This document shows, one piece after another, positions 45,411-58,209 of a stretch of DNA of 64,000 nt. The stretch comes from Cryptomeria japonica. Taxonomy: Eukaryota > Streptophyta > Pinopsida > Cupressales > Cupressaceae. The stretch spans positions 649,294,468 through 649,358,467 of the forward strand of contig NC_081409.1 of NCBI RefSeq assembly GCF_030272615.1, given 5' to 3'. Each line of letters opens with the position of its first letter. Positions within the stretch are counted from its first letter, which is position 1. The notes beneath the pieces were generated by a model that did no database searches, had not been told where the DNA came from, and saw only the letters and a list, made by a program, of their open reading frames with translations. The position numbers and the translations under genes are program-made.

Positions 45411-46953
45411 AGAGTGTGGATGTTTTTAAAAATGATCATCGAGCTAGGAGTAAAAGTGTTTGGATGACTTTTGAGATAGCCATACTAACACATACAAAGT
45501 CCAGCCTTCATGTTACAAAGTAATATTGGGCTTTTTGAAAGATCAATTTAATTATTAATTCATATTTTCATAACAAAGGATAGCACATGATAATATTTTC
45601 AAAGAATTATTTCAGCAGCTCACAGTATTACAAAAACTTTGAAGAGTTACAATCCTCCTCTATTATAAAGAGAGATTTGTCATAAAATAGAGCTCATTCC
45701 TTCAAATGGCAGCTCAAAGTCGTGATCCATGTGCAGGTTTTGACATGTATATTGTTTATAGTTTTCAATGCAACCTGTAACCACGGAGTTTCTGACACAG
45801 AAAAATCAGTCTCGGTGCGGGGGGGCATAACATTTAATTGCACCATTGGATCAGGGTAAAGTTTTGACACGTTTTAGAAACCCTAGTTTTCTAAATCCTC
45901 ACTGGAGAGATTGGACAAATATTATCACATTCAAACTTTATTGATCTCTGAGTACAGGTCTATACAAATTTCTGAGAAAAATATTATTATGAGAAACTCA
46001 TGTTTGAAATGGAGATATAAAATAAATGACCACCTGCCAATACATAACTAGATGTGTTTAATTTTCATTCTCTTCAAATATTTTTCAGAAAGGAATGGAA
46101 GATAAAAGATTTGAAGCAAAATTAAAAAGAGTTGTGAGAAGAAGATAGAAGATAAAGCAAAAAGATTAATTAATAGTCTTTTCAAGAATCAATTATTGAT
46201 AACTGAAACTCTCAGCTATATATATGTAATGAAAGAAAGGAGAAATGGCTATTCTTTTCTTTTCTTTCTCTTTTTGTTGTAAAAAAAGAAAGGGCAACAT
46301 TGTTTTCTAGACTGCACAGTTTTGTTTTTCATAATTGTTGAGTCTGTGAGCTCACATTTTTGGGCATTCATAGAATGAAAAAGATTTTGTTGATTTGTGG
46401 ATATGTCAATATTTTCTTTTTATTACAATGAGCTTTTTCTCTCTTGTAATTTCCTTTCATTGCCTTTTCTATTACATCAAACTATGTATATGCATTTGAT
46501 TCTGAAACTTTGATTTCGGAAATAATTTGTAGTTGGAAACAAGTCTGTTGTTAATTCTTTGTCTGGGTATTCTGATCCCCCTTGTCCTTTGAGGCATGAG
46601 AGAGACTCAATTAGAGTCCAGAGCATTTTTATTTATTGGAAAGGGTATTTTCCTGGGTGTGGATAAATAAACTGCATTTTACTTATCTTCATTCACTTCA
46701 TTATTAATCTGCTATTCGCATCTATGTCATGGCTATGAGAAGATGTTAGTTGCCCTTATTACTTTCCGGTTAAAAGCATATTCAGAAAATATATATTTTT
46801 TATCCAACGAAGGGAGTTGTACCTTCATATCAAAATTTAGAGAGCACTTGCACTCACTATTGCAAGTGACTCAACTGTTGGTTCTAGTTTTTGTCTTTCA
46901 ATTTGGGCATTCGGGAGTCATTTTTGAAAGGTATTTAAGAAGGACAAATTTGT
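45411..46953. other. Unassigned non-coding stretch
   Basis: No credible ORF and no match to the LTR of gypsy2, although a 3' LTR would be expected here. Contains a G7 run near 45820 and one TTGCACCATTGGATCAGGG word related to the repeats at 24000-24750. Confidence 0.4.
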
Positions 46954-49900
46954 TTACCAACACTCTATCATCCAAACTGCTTCACAATCAAGTTGTCCTT
47001 TTCAAGCCACCAAGTACTCTATGTAAACTTTTCTCCTGGTTCGCTTTGCAACCTTAGTGTCTAGAACCTTCAGTAACTTTGGTGGCGCATGTTTGGGAAT
47101 GTCATCATCAGCAATAACCTTAATTGTGTCTTCTCCTACACCAACTCTACATTTATAAAGAGTTAAGTCACAAACATGAAAAATAGGTGACAAACCAAGA
47201 TCAGATGGTAGTTGAAGTTCAGAGGCATTTGGACCACATTTCTTCAAGATTTGGTAGGGTCCAATCTTTCTTTGCATCAACTTTGTATATCTTCCTTTTG
47301 GCAGTCTTTCCTTCTTCAAATGAACCCACACCAAGTCTCCCACATCAAACTAAACATATCTCTTCTTTTTGTCAACATGAGTTTTATATCTCTCTATAGA
47401 TTGTTGAAAATGAGTCTTAACGTGGTCATGGATTTTTTTTATGTCAGTAGCAAAGGTTTCTCCATCTACACTAATGGCTTCTACTTGAGGTAGCTCTCTC
47501 AACTCCATCACACCCCTTGGGTGGATGCCATATACAATCTGGAAAGATGACTTACTAGTACTCCTATTCACTGTATCATTGTAGGATAATTCTACCTAAG
47601 ATACTATACTATCCCACCTTTCTCCATGTTGTCTAGTCAAACACCTTAGCAGATTCTTTAGTGACTTGTTTACAACTTCAGTTTGGCCATCCATTTGGGG
47701 ATGGTAGGCTGAGGAGAAGGATAAATTTGTACCAAGCTTCTTCCAAAGGGTCCTCTAGAAGTGACCAATAAATTTTACATCCCTATCAGAAACTATAGTC
47801 AAAGGCAAACCATGTATCTACACAATCTCCTTAAAAAATAAGTTTGCTACATAAGAAGCATCACAAGTGGTTTTCCATGGAAAGAAATGTGCCATCTTGC
47901 TAAACCTATCCACCACTACAAAAACAATATCATATCCTTTCCTTGTCCTAGGAAATCCTAAAACAAAATCCATACTTATGCTTTCCCATGGTCTTGAAGG
48001 TATGGGTAAAGGTTAGTATATGTTTGCATTGGTGGACTTTCCTTTTGTCTTTTGGAAGATAACACATGTTTCCACAAATCTCCTAACATCTACCTATAGT
48101 TTGGGCCAAAAATAGTGTCTCTTCCCCAAATCTAGCATCTTTTCAAGACCAAAATGGCCTACCATTGCTCTACAATGTTTCTCCTTAATTATATTCAATC
48201 TCATAGAGTTTTTGGGTATGCATAGTTGTGCACCCTTAAACAACAATCCATTTTGAATAAAAAATTCAGAATACTTAACATGAAGCACATAACTTATAGG
48301 CCTCTCCAAAATCTTCATCACCCACATACATGGCTTTCAGGGAGTATATTTCAACACTCTCCAACTGAATCTAATTTGTAGTTAGGACTCTTCTACTCAA
48401 AACATCTACCACCTTATTCTTGACTCCTTTTCCTTTGCTTAAAAATGAAAGTGAAATCTTGTAGGGTCTCTACCCACTTCATGTGCCAGTGATTCAACTT
48501 TTCTTGACTATTTATAAAGCTAAGGGCCTGATTGTCTGCGAAAACTATGAATTCCTTTGGTGGCAAGTAGTGTCTCCATTTTTTCAAGGATTGGACTAGA
48601 GCATACATCTCTAGGTCATAGGATGAATATTTCCTCTTTTCCTCATTCAACTTCTCACTGAAGAAAGCAATAGTTCTTCCCTCTTGACTGAGAACTGCTC
48701 CAACAGCCATGTGACTAGCATTACACTCCACTTGGAAGATCTTGTTGAAATCAAGTAGGGCAAGGACCGACTACTCAGCAACTTTTCTCTTCAATGTTTC
48801 AAAAGAGTTATATGCTTCTTCTATCCAACTAAGCTTGCACTTTTGTCCTCCCTTTATGGTATCAAACATAGGGGCAAAAATATGGGTAAAGCCTCTTATA
48901 AACTTCCTATAAAAGTTAGCTAAGCCATGGAAACTTCTAACATCATTCATTGTTCTAGGTGTAGGCAAAGACAATATGGCACTCACCTTTTCTTGATCCA
49001 TTTTTAATTCACCATATGATATTACAAACCGCAAGTAAATGATCTCTTCCTGCATAAAGAAACACTTTTCCAAGTTGATCATTATTTTTTCTTCATGCAA
49101 TCTTCTTAGGACCAAATCTACATGTTACAGATGTTCTCCTTTGGTTTGACTCAAAACTAGAATGTCATCTAGGTAGACTATAACAAATTTCCCTATGAAA
49201 TCCCTCAAGACTTCATTCATTAATCTTATAAAGGTACTAGGTGCACTGGATAAGCCAAAGGGCATGACTTTCCACTCATACAACCCCTCATTTGTTTTAA
49301 AGGCATTATTCCATGCATCTCCTGACCTAAGCCTAATCTGATGATAGCCACTCTTTAAATCAACCTTTGTAAAATATATAGCACCTCCCAAACAATTTAA
49401 CAAATCTTTAATCCTAGGCATGGGAAACCTATACCTGATAGTAATCTTGTTAATAGCTCTTGAGTCGATGCAAAGCCTCCAAGTGCCTTCCTTTTTTGGT
49501 GCCAAGACTGCAGGAACTGCTCATGGACTCAAACTTTTGTCAATCAATCTGAACTCCAACAATTCTTCAACCTGTTTTGCCATCTCAACATTCTAATCTG
49601 GTGTGAGCTTGTATGTTGCTTTATTAGGCAAGGTGGATCTAGGTATAAGGTCTATACAATGGTTTATGTCCCTCATGGGAGGTAGTGACCTTAGCATGCC
49701 ATCAGAGATGACACCCTTGTATTTGTCTAATAGTTGTTGCATTGTAGGGTCAATCTTCCTCTTTCTTGTCTTCAGACCTCTCCACCTTTTTTACTATTGG
49801 AATAGGGATAAGGGCATAATAGACCATGCCTTCATTTTCCATGTTCTTCATGAACTGCTTCCCTCCTAATACCAACACCTTGGCCTCCATTTGTTTGGTC

Positions 49901-50061
49901 TCCTCATCATCCTCCATTAAAGGTAGAAACTCAATCACCTTACCATCTTTGGTGATGGAATATGTATTCCTAGCACCATCATGTTGTTCCTTCAAATCAA
50001 ACTTCCATGGTCTCACAATTAGGAGACGGCAAGCATCCATCTTTGCAATGTCAAACATCAA
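46954..50061 (-). pseudogene. Gypsy2 pol: RT, RNase H, integrase, chromodomain
   Basis: RT at 49505-48771: [43 protein letters not shown], intact [10 protein letters not shown], then FHGLANFYRKFI. RNase H at 48731-48414: MECNASHMAVGAVL (usual D changed to N, a G->A), YSSYDLEMYALVQ, FADNQAL. Integrase zinc region at 48327-48050: HCRAMVGHFGLEKML and CVIFQKTKG. Integrase end at 47571-47002: SFQIVYGIHPRG, GDLVWVHLKKERLP, KIGPYQILKK, then a chromodomain start (RKVYIEYLVA) reaching a stop at 46954-46956. Many stops and slips between blocks. Chromodomains direct chromoviruses to heterochromatin. Confidence 0.85.
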
Positions 50062-50068
50062 CCTATCT

Positions 50069-51538
50069 CTATAGGTTCCAATCTAGAATTCTACCCAAGC
50101 CTTCTCTTCCATAGTAACTTGTTGTCCTTGTGTGAGCCATGAGACCTTGTAGGGCCAAGGGTGAGAGTCTTCTCAAATTTAGTTTCTTCACCATCTCTAG
50201 AGACACAAAATTCTCAGTTGAAACGAAATCTATTAGGACCTTGCATACTTCTCCACCCGCCTTACAAGTGGTCTTGAAAAGAGACTTCTTTTGTGGGGGT
50301 TCTCTATCAGAAATCTTCATCTTCATAGTAGTTATTGCTCTTCTGATCATCAAAGCTTCACCTCTTTCAGGGTATCCATAGCTATCAGGGGTATTGACAC
50401 TTTGGTATGTGTTTGCACTTGCCACACTTTGGGAGTCAGCCTCTAAAATCAAGTTACTTCTCCTTTCTCCTATGGAACTAGTAGGTTTATCCAGGCATCT
50501 ATTGGCCATGTGTCCTTCTTGATTGCAGTTATAACATCTGATTGGACCTCTACTTTGAGATCTTCCTCTAAATGGTGGTCTTCTTCCTCTAACGTTACCC
50601 CTCTGATTGTATCCTCCATTGTTATTGGAACTACTATCTCCTATAGTGCCTTCTTGACTGGTTTCACTTTGATTTCCAGAACCATTTCCCTTACTTCTGA
50701 AAAAATTTCTTCCACCCCTCTGTTGTCTTCCTCTTGCTTTATTATTCTGCTCTTGTCTCCTTTTCATCTTCTCTTCCACCTTGATAGCAAGTTGATGACA
50801 TCTACCAATGGTGTTTGGGCTAAGAAGGTTCAATTCTTCTTAAATGTTGTACCTTAATCCATTAAGGTACTAGGAAACTTTTAAACTCTCTGTCGCTTTT
50901 GTTTTAGACTTCATTCATAGCCTTTGGAACTCCTCAGTGTATAAGTTCACATCCATCTCCTTCTTCTTGAGATTTTGTCTCCTTTTATGGAGTTGTATTT
51001 CATATTCCTTGGGTACATAGGCCTCTTTGATTAAGGCAACCATCCTCTTCCAAGAAACAATCTTGAGCTTGTTGTCCATCTCTCTTTCCTCTTGGAAAAA
51101 GTTCCACCAAGTTAGGGCTGCTCCCTTCAAATTGGACTTAGCAATCTTCACCTTCTAGTGTCCTGGAATGTCTTCACATTCAACAAAACTAGATAGGGAG
51201 TCTATCCAATCCATCACAACATTTGGTTCCATCTTCCTAGTGAAAGTTGGCAAATCAATCTTCTACTCCATGGTTCTCCTCTCCATGTATTTGAGGGCAT
51301 TAAGGAAGTGTCTCTAGTCAGGAGGAATTGCCTCTTCCTTCGGCATAGGGATCTCATCCTCATACCTTTCATCACCACTACCAGTGGCTCCATCTTCCTG
51401 CACATCTACCTTGCCCCTCGACCTCTCTAGCTCCCTCTGCATTTCCTTGCAAGCAGTGGCCTGCTCTCTCACAATCTTCACCAATTCTATGTTGGTGATT
51501 GGTCCTCTAGGGACCTCTTCTTCGTGTCCCTTTGACAT
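50069..51538 (-). pseudogene. Gypsy2 gag and protease
   Basis: ATG at 51538. Gag core at 51151-50915 (NLKGAALTWWNFFQEE, SWKRMVALIKEAYVP). Arg/Gly-rich stretch, then a CCHC knuckle CYNCNQEGHMANRC near 50510. Protease site VLIDFVSTENFVS near 50250, where the catalytic DSG has become DFV, so the enzyme would be inactive. Stops near 51312, 51236, 51153, 50913, 50880 and 50840. It ends at TAG about 50084. Confidence 0.85.
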
Positions 51539-51576
51539 CTCTCAATTCTCTATCTCCTTACCACAGTCGTTACTAT

Positions 51577-51587
51577 CTCTGATACCA
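51577..51587 (-). other. Primer-binding site, gypsy2
   Basis: The complement reads TGGTATCAGAG (initiator-Met tRNA), separated by AT from the LTR end TATATCA. Met priming is usual for chromoviruses. Confidence 0.85.
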
Positions 51588-51589
51588 AT

Positions 51590-53105
51590 TGATATAGATC
51601 CCTCCTTTCCACCTACCAAACATCTCAAAATGTATGACCCTGACCCCTCAAAACAAGAATGGGATCCTATCAAGACAAGGCTCTACAACATTAGTTCAAT
51701 ATTCTCACCATCTTCGAGACTCATGCCTACTCAATCAGGGGTATCTTGCTACAACACACTCCATGATACCTCCAAGGGTTACAAATCATTTTCATACCAG
51801 TTTTGGGTCATACAAGACTCCCCAAGGTCAGACCAAGCACCGGTTGTAAGGATTCATACTCATTCCTTAAGAAACCTACTCAATTAGACCTAGTGGGTGG
51901 TAGCCCTTTTTAGCAGGTAAAGAGACCTTAAGTAAAAATTTTCCCAAACACCCTGGAAAAAAAATTATGGATTCAAGTACCCTTTTAGAAGTTACATAAA
52001 CCCCAAAAGGAAGGTTCAGGGTCTGATAAACAAAGGTCTGAGCCGGTAGGATGTTGACTGTTCTGAAGGCTAATTAAGCCTCTTTTGTGAAGCACCTATA
52101 TTCAAATGAATGAAGTGGTAAATTAAAATCCCATGGCAATGTAGGGAGCTATAAACCATAATGGATTCCAGGGTTACACATCTCGAATCATCGCCATTTA
52201 CACACAAGGGTAACTTTCTTGTTCAAGGTCTAGGTAGCCACATAGAGATGTCTACCTAGCATCACTCCAAACACACCTCTCCCTTGCTCCTCCTCCAAAA
52301 CAATATTTTAATCTTATAATAAACTAACCATACTTTCCTTTCACAAAATCCCATGGGTCTCATATTGATAAAGTGCAAGATATGGCCATGGAGGAGGAAA
52401 AACCTAAGGTAAACCCTGGTTTTCCGGGCACCTACAGTAAAAGTTGAATATCATGAGAAAAAAACACAACTAGAAATTAAAATCAAATCCAAAACAAATT
52501 TAACTCTTCTCTCCAACCAATTCACATTATTTGGAATGGATACAAATCCGTATAGTACCGTACCATGGAGCAAAACTCTAAAATTGCAGGGAAAACTCAT
52601 AATTCTATTAGTTTGTTGGCATCAAAACTCTTCTCCGTATAGTCACTCCTTGGGAATTGGATCCACAAGGTGTATAAACTACTACACAATTAATCTCAAC
52701 CAAAAATCAAGAGGTTAGAGCTATTGGAGGGGTTTCAAATTAACAAAATGCAAAAAGTGCATAAAAGTTGCTCATGACAACTTTTGAAAACTTTTGACAA
52801 CTTTTGCAAAAGTTGTCAAAATGTCATCTTTCTCCTCCTAATGCCTTGGGTCAAGTTTAACGCCTCCTAAAGAATCTTAAAACACTAAAACCAACACATT
52901 TGATCTCATATTGTCCAAAAGCCTTAATCGGCTCATAGAAATGCCAAAATAGGAGTTTGGCTCACAAGATGGGGTTCATTATTACAAACACATAATGTAT
53001 GATTGAAAACCTATGCAAAACATTCTAAAGACATATTTAATGCCTTAGTCTCCCTCCTCAGAGTCTGACTTATCATCTTGAAGGGTTTTATGGGGTGCTC
53101 CTGCA
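51590..53105 (-). repeat. 5' LTR of gypsy2 (about 1,516 bp)
   Basis: The inner end TGATATAG on the plus strand is fixed by the PBS. The outer end GCTCCTGCA at 53105 is set because copia E protease codons start immediately after it. TTATT (53106-53110) is the candidate target duplication, without a partner found. No ORF inside. Confidence 0.7.
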
Positions 53106-54390
53106 TTATTGTTCCTCTTCCCTTGATCATGCATGCTTTGTCATCTTTAAATCTAACCAGACCACCGTCAAATTCTTGCATAGATAAGAACTTCCTTTTA
53201 TCTCCAGTCATATGATGTGAACATCTACTGTCAATTACCCATTCATCCTTGTCTTCAATTTTAGCAGCAAGGGCCTTCTCTCTAAGTACTGTATCATCTT
53301 CCTTGATAGCCAAAAATACCTATTCCTTTCTATCGTTAGATCCACTAGCTGAATCTTGTGCCAGTTCATCATCAGAATCAGTCACACCTTCCTCATCCAC
53401 ATAATAGCCTGATTTGTTTTTGTTTCTCTTGTACTTATGCTTGTTCTGATAATCATGGTTAAGCCTAAAATATCTTCTATCTCCTTCTTCAAATCTTGAA
53501 TTCCTTTCAAGACATCTAGATGCAAAATGACCTATCTTATTACATGCAAAGCATTTCAAAGGTGATTTTCATTCATACTTACTTCCTTTCGGTCCTTTAG
53601 GTACTCTTCTAGCAAATAAGGCTTCAAGTTGCTCAAACTCTTGCTCTTCTTTCTTCATATCCTCTAGTTCCTTCACATATAAAGATTTCCAATCACTCTT
53701 GCCAGTAGATGATGTAGATGCATGAAAAGTAGGTTCAGATTTTACAGGTCCAAATACCTCAAACTCAAAAGCAGATAACTTCCCAACTAAAGTATCCCTA
53801 TTAACAGAGGTGTTTGCCATACTTCTCAACTCATTAATTGTAGTAACCTTCATCTTATAAGCCAGTGGAAAAGCTCTCAGTACTTTAGAAACTATTTCAT
53901 CTTCACTTATAGATCCACCACAACATTAAATCCCAAAACAATCTCATTAACTCTCTCCATAAAAGCAGTATTCCTTTCATCTTCTTCCATCTTCACATTC
54001 TCATACCTCACCCGATAACCATCAAGTTTAGCAATTTTAATAGTAGGGTCACCTTCATTCAAAGTCTCCTATTTGTCCCATATAGCCTTTGCAGTTGATT
54101 TGTCAGTTAGTCTGATTATATGTTGATCAAAGAGTGCAAACAAAAGGGCTTCTCTAGCTCTACAATCATTTTCAACATCCTTATCCAAGCCTGTCGAAGG
54201 AGGATTGCCAGATGCCTGATTATGAGGTGTATATCCATACTAAGTGATCTCCCACATCTCCTTCCCAAGACATCTCAAATGAGTCTCCATCTGAATCTTC
54301 GATGCTGTAATTTGTTCCCTAAAGCCTAGGAATTTCTCTCTAGAAAACAACAGCAGATGAACATGATTAACTTGAAGTGTTAGATGCCAT
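53106..54390 (-). pseudogene. Copia E gag and protease start
   Basis: ATG at 54390. UBN2-type gag fragments at 54370-53930 (LTDKSTAKAIWDK, AFMERVNEIVLG). A Glu-rich segment follows at 53853-53570, then the knuckle CFACNKIGHFASRC (53550) and a Ser/Asp-rich spacer. The protease site DSRCSHHMTGD near 53230 has the catalytic DSG changed to DSR. Coding breaks off after MIKGRGTI at 53106 at the gypsy2 LTR. Stops occur in the first codons and near 54350, 54240, 53930 and 53569. Confidence 0.8.
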
Positions 54391-54432
54391 AGGATCTTCC
54401 TCAAGTGATTAAGCTTCTATAGAGAGGACCAA

Positions 54433-54444
54433 GTTTTGATACCA
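54433..54444 (-). other. Primer-binding site, copia E
   Basis: The complement reads TGGTATCAAAAC; the two differences from TGGTATCAGAGC are G->A and G->A. Two bases separate it from the LTR. Confidence 0.8.
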
Positions 54445-54446
54445 AT

Positions 54447-55683
54447 TGTTACACAGCCCAAATAATCGGAGGACAACTGAGAGGGGGGGGGTGAACCGGT
54501 TGTCACTGGATTACAAAACATTAAGCATTCAAATCATTATTACCGGAACACATAAACTCAATACAAGAACTCATAAACCAAATACTGGAATAACTGATAT
54601 ACCAATTAAACATAAACATAAATCATATAATAATTACCATTCATCCATAACACATGACACCAAGATTTGTACGTGGAAAACCCGATAAAAGGAAAAACCA
54701 CGGTGGGAAGCCTACCCACAGCCAGATAATACTTCTGTAGTAAGTATGTGATTAAAATATGAGGGGCCTTCACATGCAGGAAGGCCAATAGCCTAGAGCA
54801 CACTTATCATCATAAAAAGGAGCCTCACTGGATACAAAATAAATCCAAACTACAATCCGAAAAGAAGAGTGAACTGCAAAGATAGCATCTCCTATGCCTA
54901 AGTACAGTTTCGATTAAGCTCAATACCGGAGGCCTTAAACCTCTCTTACCAACCCAATTCGATCACCTATTATTGAAAAAAACTTTTGCATATGATTATA
55001 ACATTATTCGCACATAGATAATCTCATAACCTTGGCCTATGATCTACAAAGAGATCTTACATCAACTTTATATCAACCTGGGACCTAAACAATTAGGTCG
55101 GCCACCTAAAAGATAATACAATAAATTCATAACATAAAACTGTAATCCAATGATCAACCAAGTCATCTTAGGCCAAAAATAATGTAAATCAATCATTAAA
55201 TCCCATCTGTAACGCATCAGGAACATCCTCCAACACGTTACATAAGCTAGTCCATAACCTAGACAACATCGGACCCAAAATAAGTCACCATAAACCAAAA
55301 CCAACACCACTGATCAACATGAACATGAACAAGATAACCATTAGCATCCTAAGAACCATCTAGAAGCTGCACCAACACCACTTATCATGTTCATCAAAAT
55401 ATCTTCAACAAAGCTTTGATGGTAAAACCCTTACTGGTAACCAAAAGGCTTACTAGAACAAATGATAGTGTCTGAGTAATCAAATCCTAAACCAACTGAT
55501 CGTGATACATATTTCAATAGCATGAATGACATATCCAAAAAAATCCATAAACCAAAGCATACGAGAGCATACCAGATCAATATCATAATCTAACCACTCT
55601 ACCAGAACCAACTAGAAACCAGTAAACAACCAAAACAGTCGGTGTTGCCATCAATGACAAAACATCAATGCAACACATAATCA
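54447..55683 (-). repeat. LTR between copia F and E (about 1,237 bp)
   Basis: Inner end TGTTACACAG next to the E PBS. G9 tract at 54483-54491, shared GAAAAACC block near 54690, degenerate hairpin at 54767-54780. The outer end lies at 55675-55683, next to a GGCAATTTGGAGGAAT tract (minus strand) that looks like a decayed PPT, so it also serves as the 3' LTR of F. Confidence 0.7.
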
Positions 55684-55818
55684 ATTCCTCCAAATTGCCA
55701 TCACCACCAGAGGTACTCTTTTAATCATCAACATCACCAACCCAATCAGCATCAATATAAGCACATAACATGAATTCATCATTCCTCGGATATCCATGCC
55801 ATAATCCATAGTTCCTTT
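55684..55818 (-). pseudogene. Copia F RNase H fragment and PPT-like tract
   Basis: The minus strand reads NYGLWHGYPRNDEF, AYIDADWVGDVDD, stop, KSTSGG: the start of copia RNase H with its first catalytic Asp. Coding stops at GGTGGTG, after which a PPT-like tract and the LTR follow, so the rest of RNase H is deleted. Confidence 0.75.
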
Positions 55819-57068
55819 TGTTAGAATTGCTAATACCAGAGGAAAACTGAGAGGGGGGGTGAATCAGTTTTCCACAAGTTAAACAATTAATGCAGATTAT
55901 AAACTATTTACCAGAGCACAATATAGATAACACAGTGAAAGATAAAGCATGAAAGCACAGAACACACAACATTAATATTTTGATGTGGAAAACCCGGTAA
56001 AAGGAAAAACGAAGGTGGGAAACCCTACCCATAGTCAGATAATACTTGTGTAGCAGTACGTAAAATAATTACAATAGGGATTGCACTTGCAATCAGGCCA
56101 ACCACCTAGAGCTCACTGCTTGTCAAAAAGGTAAGTTTCATTGACTTACATAAACATTGGACTACAATCCAGAGAAAATGAACTATGAAAATAACATCTC
56201 CTAATGCTTGATATAGTTACGGTTAAGACCAGATGTCTACCTTGCAACTCTTAAACCTTCACAACCCTTCATTGAATGATATATCTTTATTCGCACAATT
56301 ACATCTCTCTAATAATGCAGACATAACCATACCATACCATACCATACCATCCTCTATCATCATTTCCAAATTACATGAATATATCGCCTATAAACATAGA
56401 TCATCAACCTTGCTAACAAGGTCGACTAAACCCTAAACCCATAAACCATAATTAAAAAAAATTTCATCACACGATACCAATAGACCAATATTATGATTTA
56501 CATTATATAGAATGGACCTAATTCAAATTCCCAAACAATTATATCCATCTAAAATTATGCTAAGACCAATTCCAACACGTTTCACCAACCAATAGAAACT
56601 ATCAATGCAAATAACACATAATAACCAACCGGGTCCAAACAGGACCATCAAATCATCACGCCAGCCAATGCAAAGCCAACAAACAATTAGGACATGATCA
56701 AGAATGGCTTCAATACATTAGGAACCATTCCTATAAGTTGGACCAAAATTGCTTAACCAAATCATCGAATATCACCAACCAATAAAGCCAACTAGTACCA
56801 AGAAATATCAACTGGTAATCCAGAACATAAACAATAGCTTCCGGAGCACCAAATCATGAACCAACTAAATGTGACAAGCATATAACCATCTTGAATAACC
56901 ATCCAAAACAAAAACCAACAATCTGATCATACCGGATCAGAAACACTGATAACCAAGTCCAACCGGAATAATAACCAATCGGGATAGCAGTAACCAATCA
57001 GGATAGAACCATATCCAACTAGAGCACAACGTTGACATCAATGCCTTCACGTAAACAATTTTAGCACA
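55819..57068 (-). repeat. Solo copia LTR in copia F
   Basis: Starts TGTTAGAATTGC on the plus strand, G7 tract at 55853-55859, shared GAAAAAC block near 56010, and ends TTAGCACA at 57068. It separates two halves of the same RNase H region (YLKGVAN on the right, NYGLW on the left). No internal sequence. Flanks CCTTT and TTGGC do not match, so a target duplication is not visible. Confidence 0.7.
56326..56350 (+). repeat. (ACCAT)5 microsatellite
   Basis: Five perfect ACCAT units inside the solo LTR. Confidence 0.9.
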
Positions 57069-57268
57069 TTGGCAACACCTTTCAAGTACCAGAATATCCT
57101 CTCTACTGTAGTGACATGACTCTCTTTCGGATAAGCTTGATAACTAGCAACCATGCACACAACATGCATAATGTCAGTTTTAGTCTGAGTCAGGTAGAGC
57201 AGTCGACCAAACATAGATCTGTACAAGATTTGATTAGCTTTCAGAGATTCATTATTCTTAGATAATTT
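57069..57268 (-). pseudogene. Copia F RT end
   Basis: The minus strand reads KLSKNNESLKANQ, YRSMFGRLLYLTQTKTDIM and RIFWYLKGVAN, the RT to RNase H connection of copia. Cut by the NA copy 3 LTR at 57269 and the solo LTR at 57068. Confidence 0.8.
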
Positions 57269-58028
57269 TGTTGGAAAATGCACACTCCAATGAGAAATTG
57301 TAGGTGATTGAACGTATTGTCATTGATGGCTACCTCACAATCCTACTGCACCTGCAAACACCGCCACAGGCACTGGTATCGGCACCAGTAGCGGCAAAGA
57401 TGTTTATCGGCACCACAACCGATAAGATTTTATTTTGTATTTAATTATAAAATCTTTTTTGTAAAGCCTACAAGGCGAATTGTAAAATGACTCATATAAG
57501 TATGAGATCTTGTAAATCATTTGTAAGCAAAATGCATGGAAGGAATGTAATAGGCAAATGTGAATATTAAAGCAGACTTTGGAATAGGGTTTGGAAGTTG
57601 TATGAGCTTAAACCGGTACTGAACCTAGCATAACAGATGCTGAACTAAAGCAATACATGTCATTGGCTTTACATAATCCACTTTTTTAAGTCAGTGAGAC
57701 TTCTTTTGTATTTGAGTAGTGAGTTTTAGGCAGTTGGCCTTCCTGCATGTGCAGGCCCCTATTGTATCAGTAATATTCACTTATTGGCCAGTGAATGAAT
57801 ATTGTGGGTCACAAATCCCACCGAGGTTTTTCCCACACCAGGGTTCCTCATTAAAAATATTGTGTTATGGTGTGCTTTATATGTTGTGTTTACTATTCTT
57901 ATTTACTGCATTAATTCTTGTTTACTGGTACATTGTTTTGGAATGAAATTTATTTAATAAGTTCAGAAAATCCATTAACCGGTTAGATATTGATTCACCC
58001 CCCCTCAGTATCTTTGGGAATCCTAACA
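57269..58028 (+). repeat. 5' LTR of NA copy 3 (760 bp)
   Basis: TGTTGGAAAATG to CCTAACA. TATA-like TATAAG at 57495-57500, perfect hairpin CCTGCATGTGCAGG at 57742-57755, block CCCACCGAGGTTTTTCCCAC near 57819, C7 at 57998-58004. Very similar to the LTR at 4453-5222. Confidence 0.85.
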
Positions 58029-58030
58029 AT

Positions 58031-58042
58031 TGGTATCAGAGC
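58031..58042 (+). other. Primer-binding site, NA copy 3
   Basis: TGGTATCAGAGC, two bases after the LTR end. Confidence 0.9.
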
Positions 58043-58209
58043 TTGGTCCTCTATTTTCAAAAGCCTAACATCTTGAGGAAGATTTTGACACCAATACAGA
58101 TGGAAAACTTGAGAAAGCAATTGGAAACAACTCTTGCAGATTATGATGCAAAAAATTTGAAGAATATGAAACTTGAAGATGATTTGAAGGCTGCACAAGA
58201 AATCTCATA

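Larger units (their letters stand above)
46954..53105 (-). mobile_element. Gypsy2: Ty3/gypsy chromovirus, 3' LTR missing
   Basis: 5' LTR (51590-53105), Met-type PBS, gag, protease, RT, RNase H, integrase and a chromodomain-like C-terminus, all minus strand. It interrupts copia E in the protease region, resuming at 53106. No 3' LTR or polypurine tract was found to the left of 46954. Confidence 0.8.
53106..57268 (-). mobile_element. Tandem copia remnants E and F sharing one LTR
   Basis: Right to left: F RT end, solo LTR insertion, F RNase H start, PPT-like tract, LTR 54447-55683, PBS, E gag, E protease. One LTR with an element's 3' end on one side and PBS plus gag on the other is the signature of an LTR-internal-LTR-internal array formed by unequal recombination. 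Cut on the left by gypsy2 and on the right by NA copy 3. Confidence 0.6.

Noticed and set aside
56326-56350. (ACCAT)5 as an interstitial telomere repeat
   Set aside because: Plant telomeres are TTTAGGG-type; this is a short microsatellite in an LTR.
55814-57073. Target duplication of the solo LTR
   Set aside because: CCTTT and TTGGC do not match; the insertion is supported by the split RNase H only.
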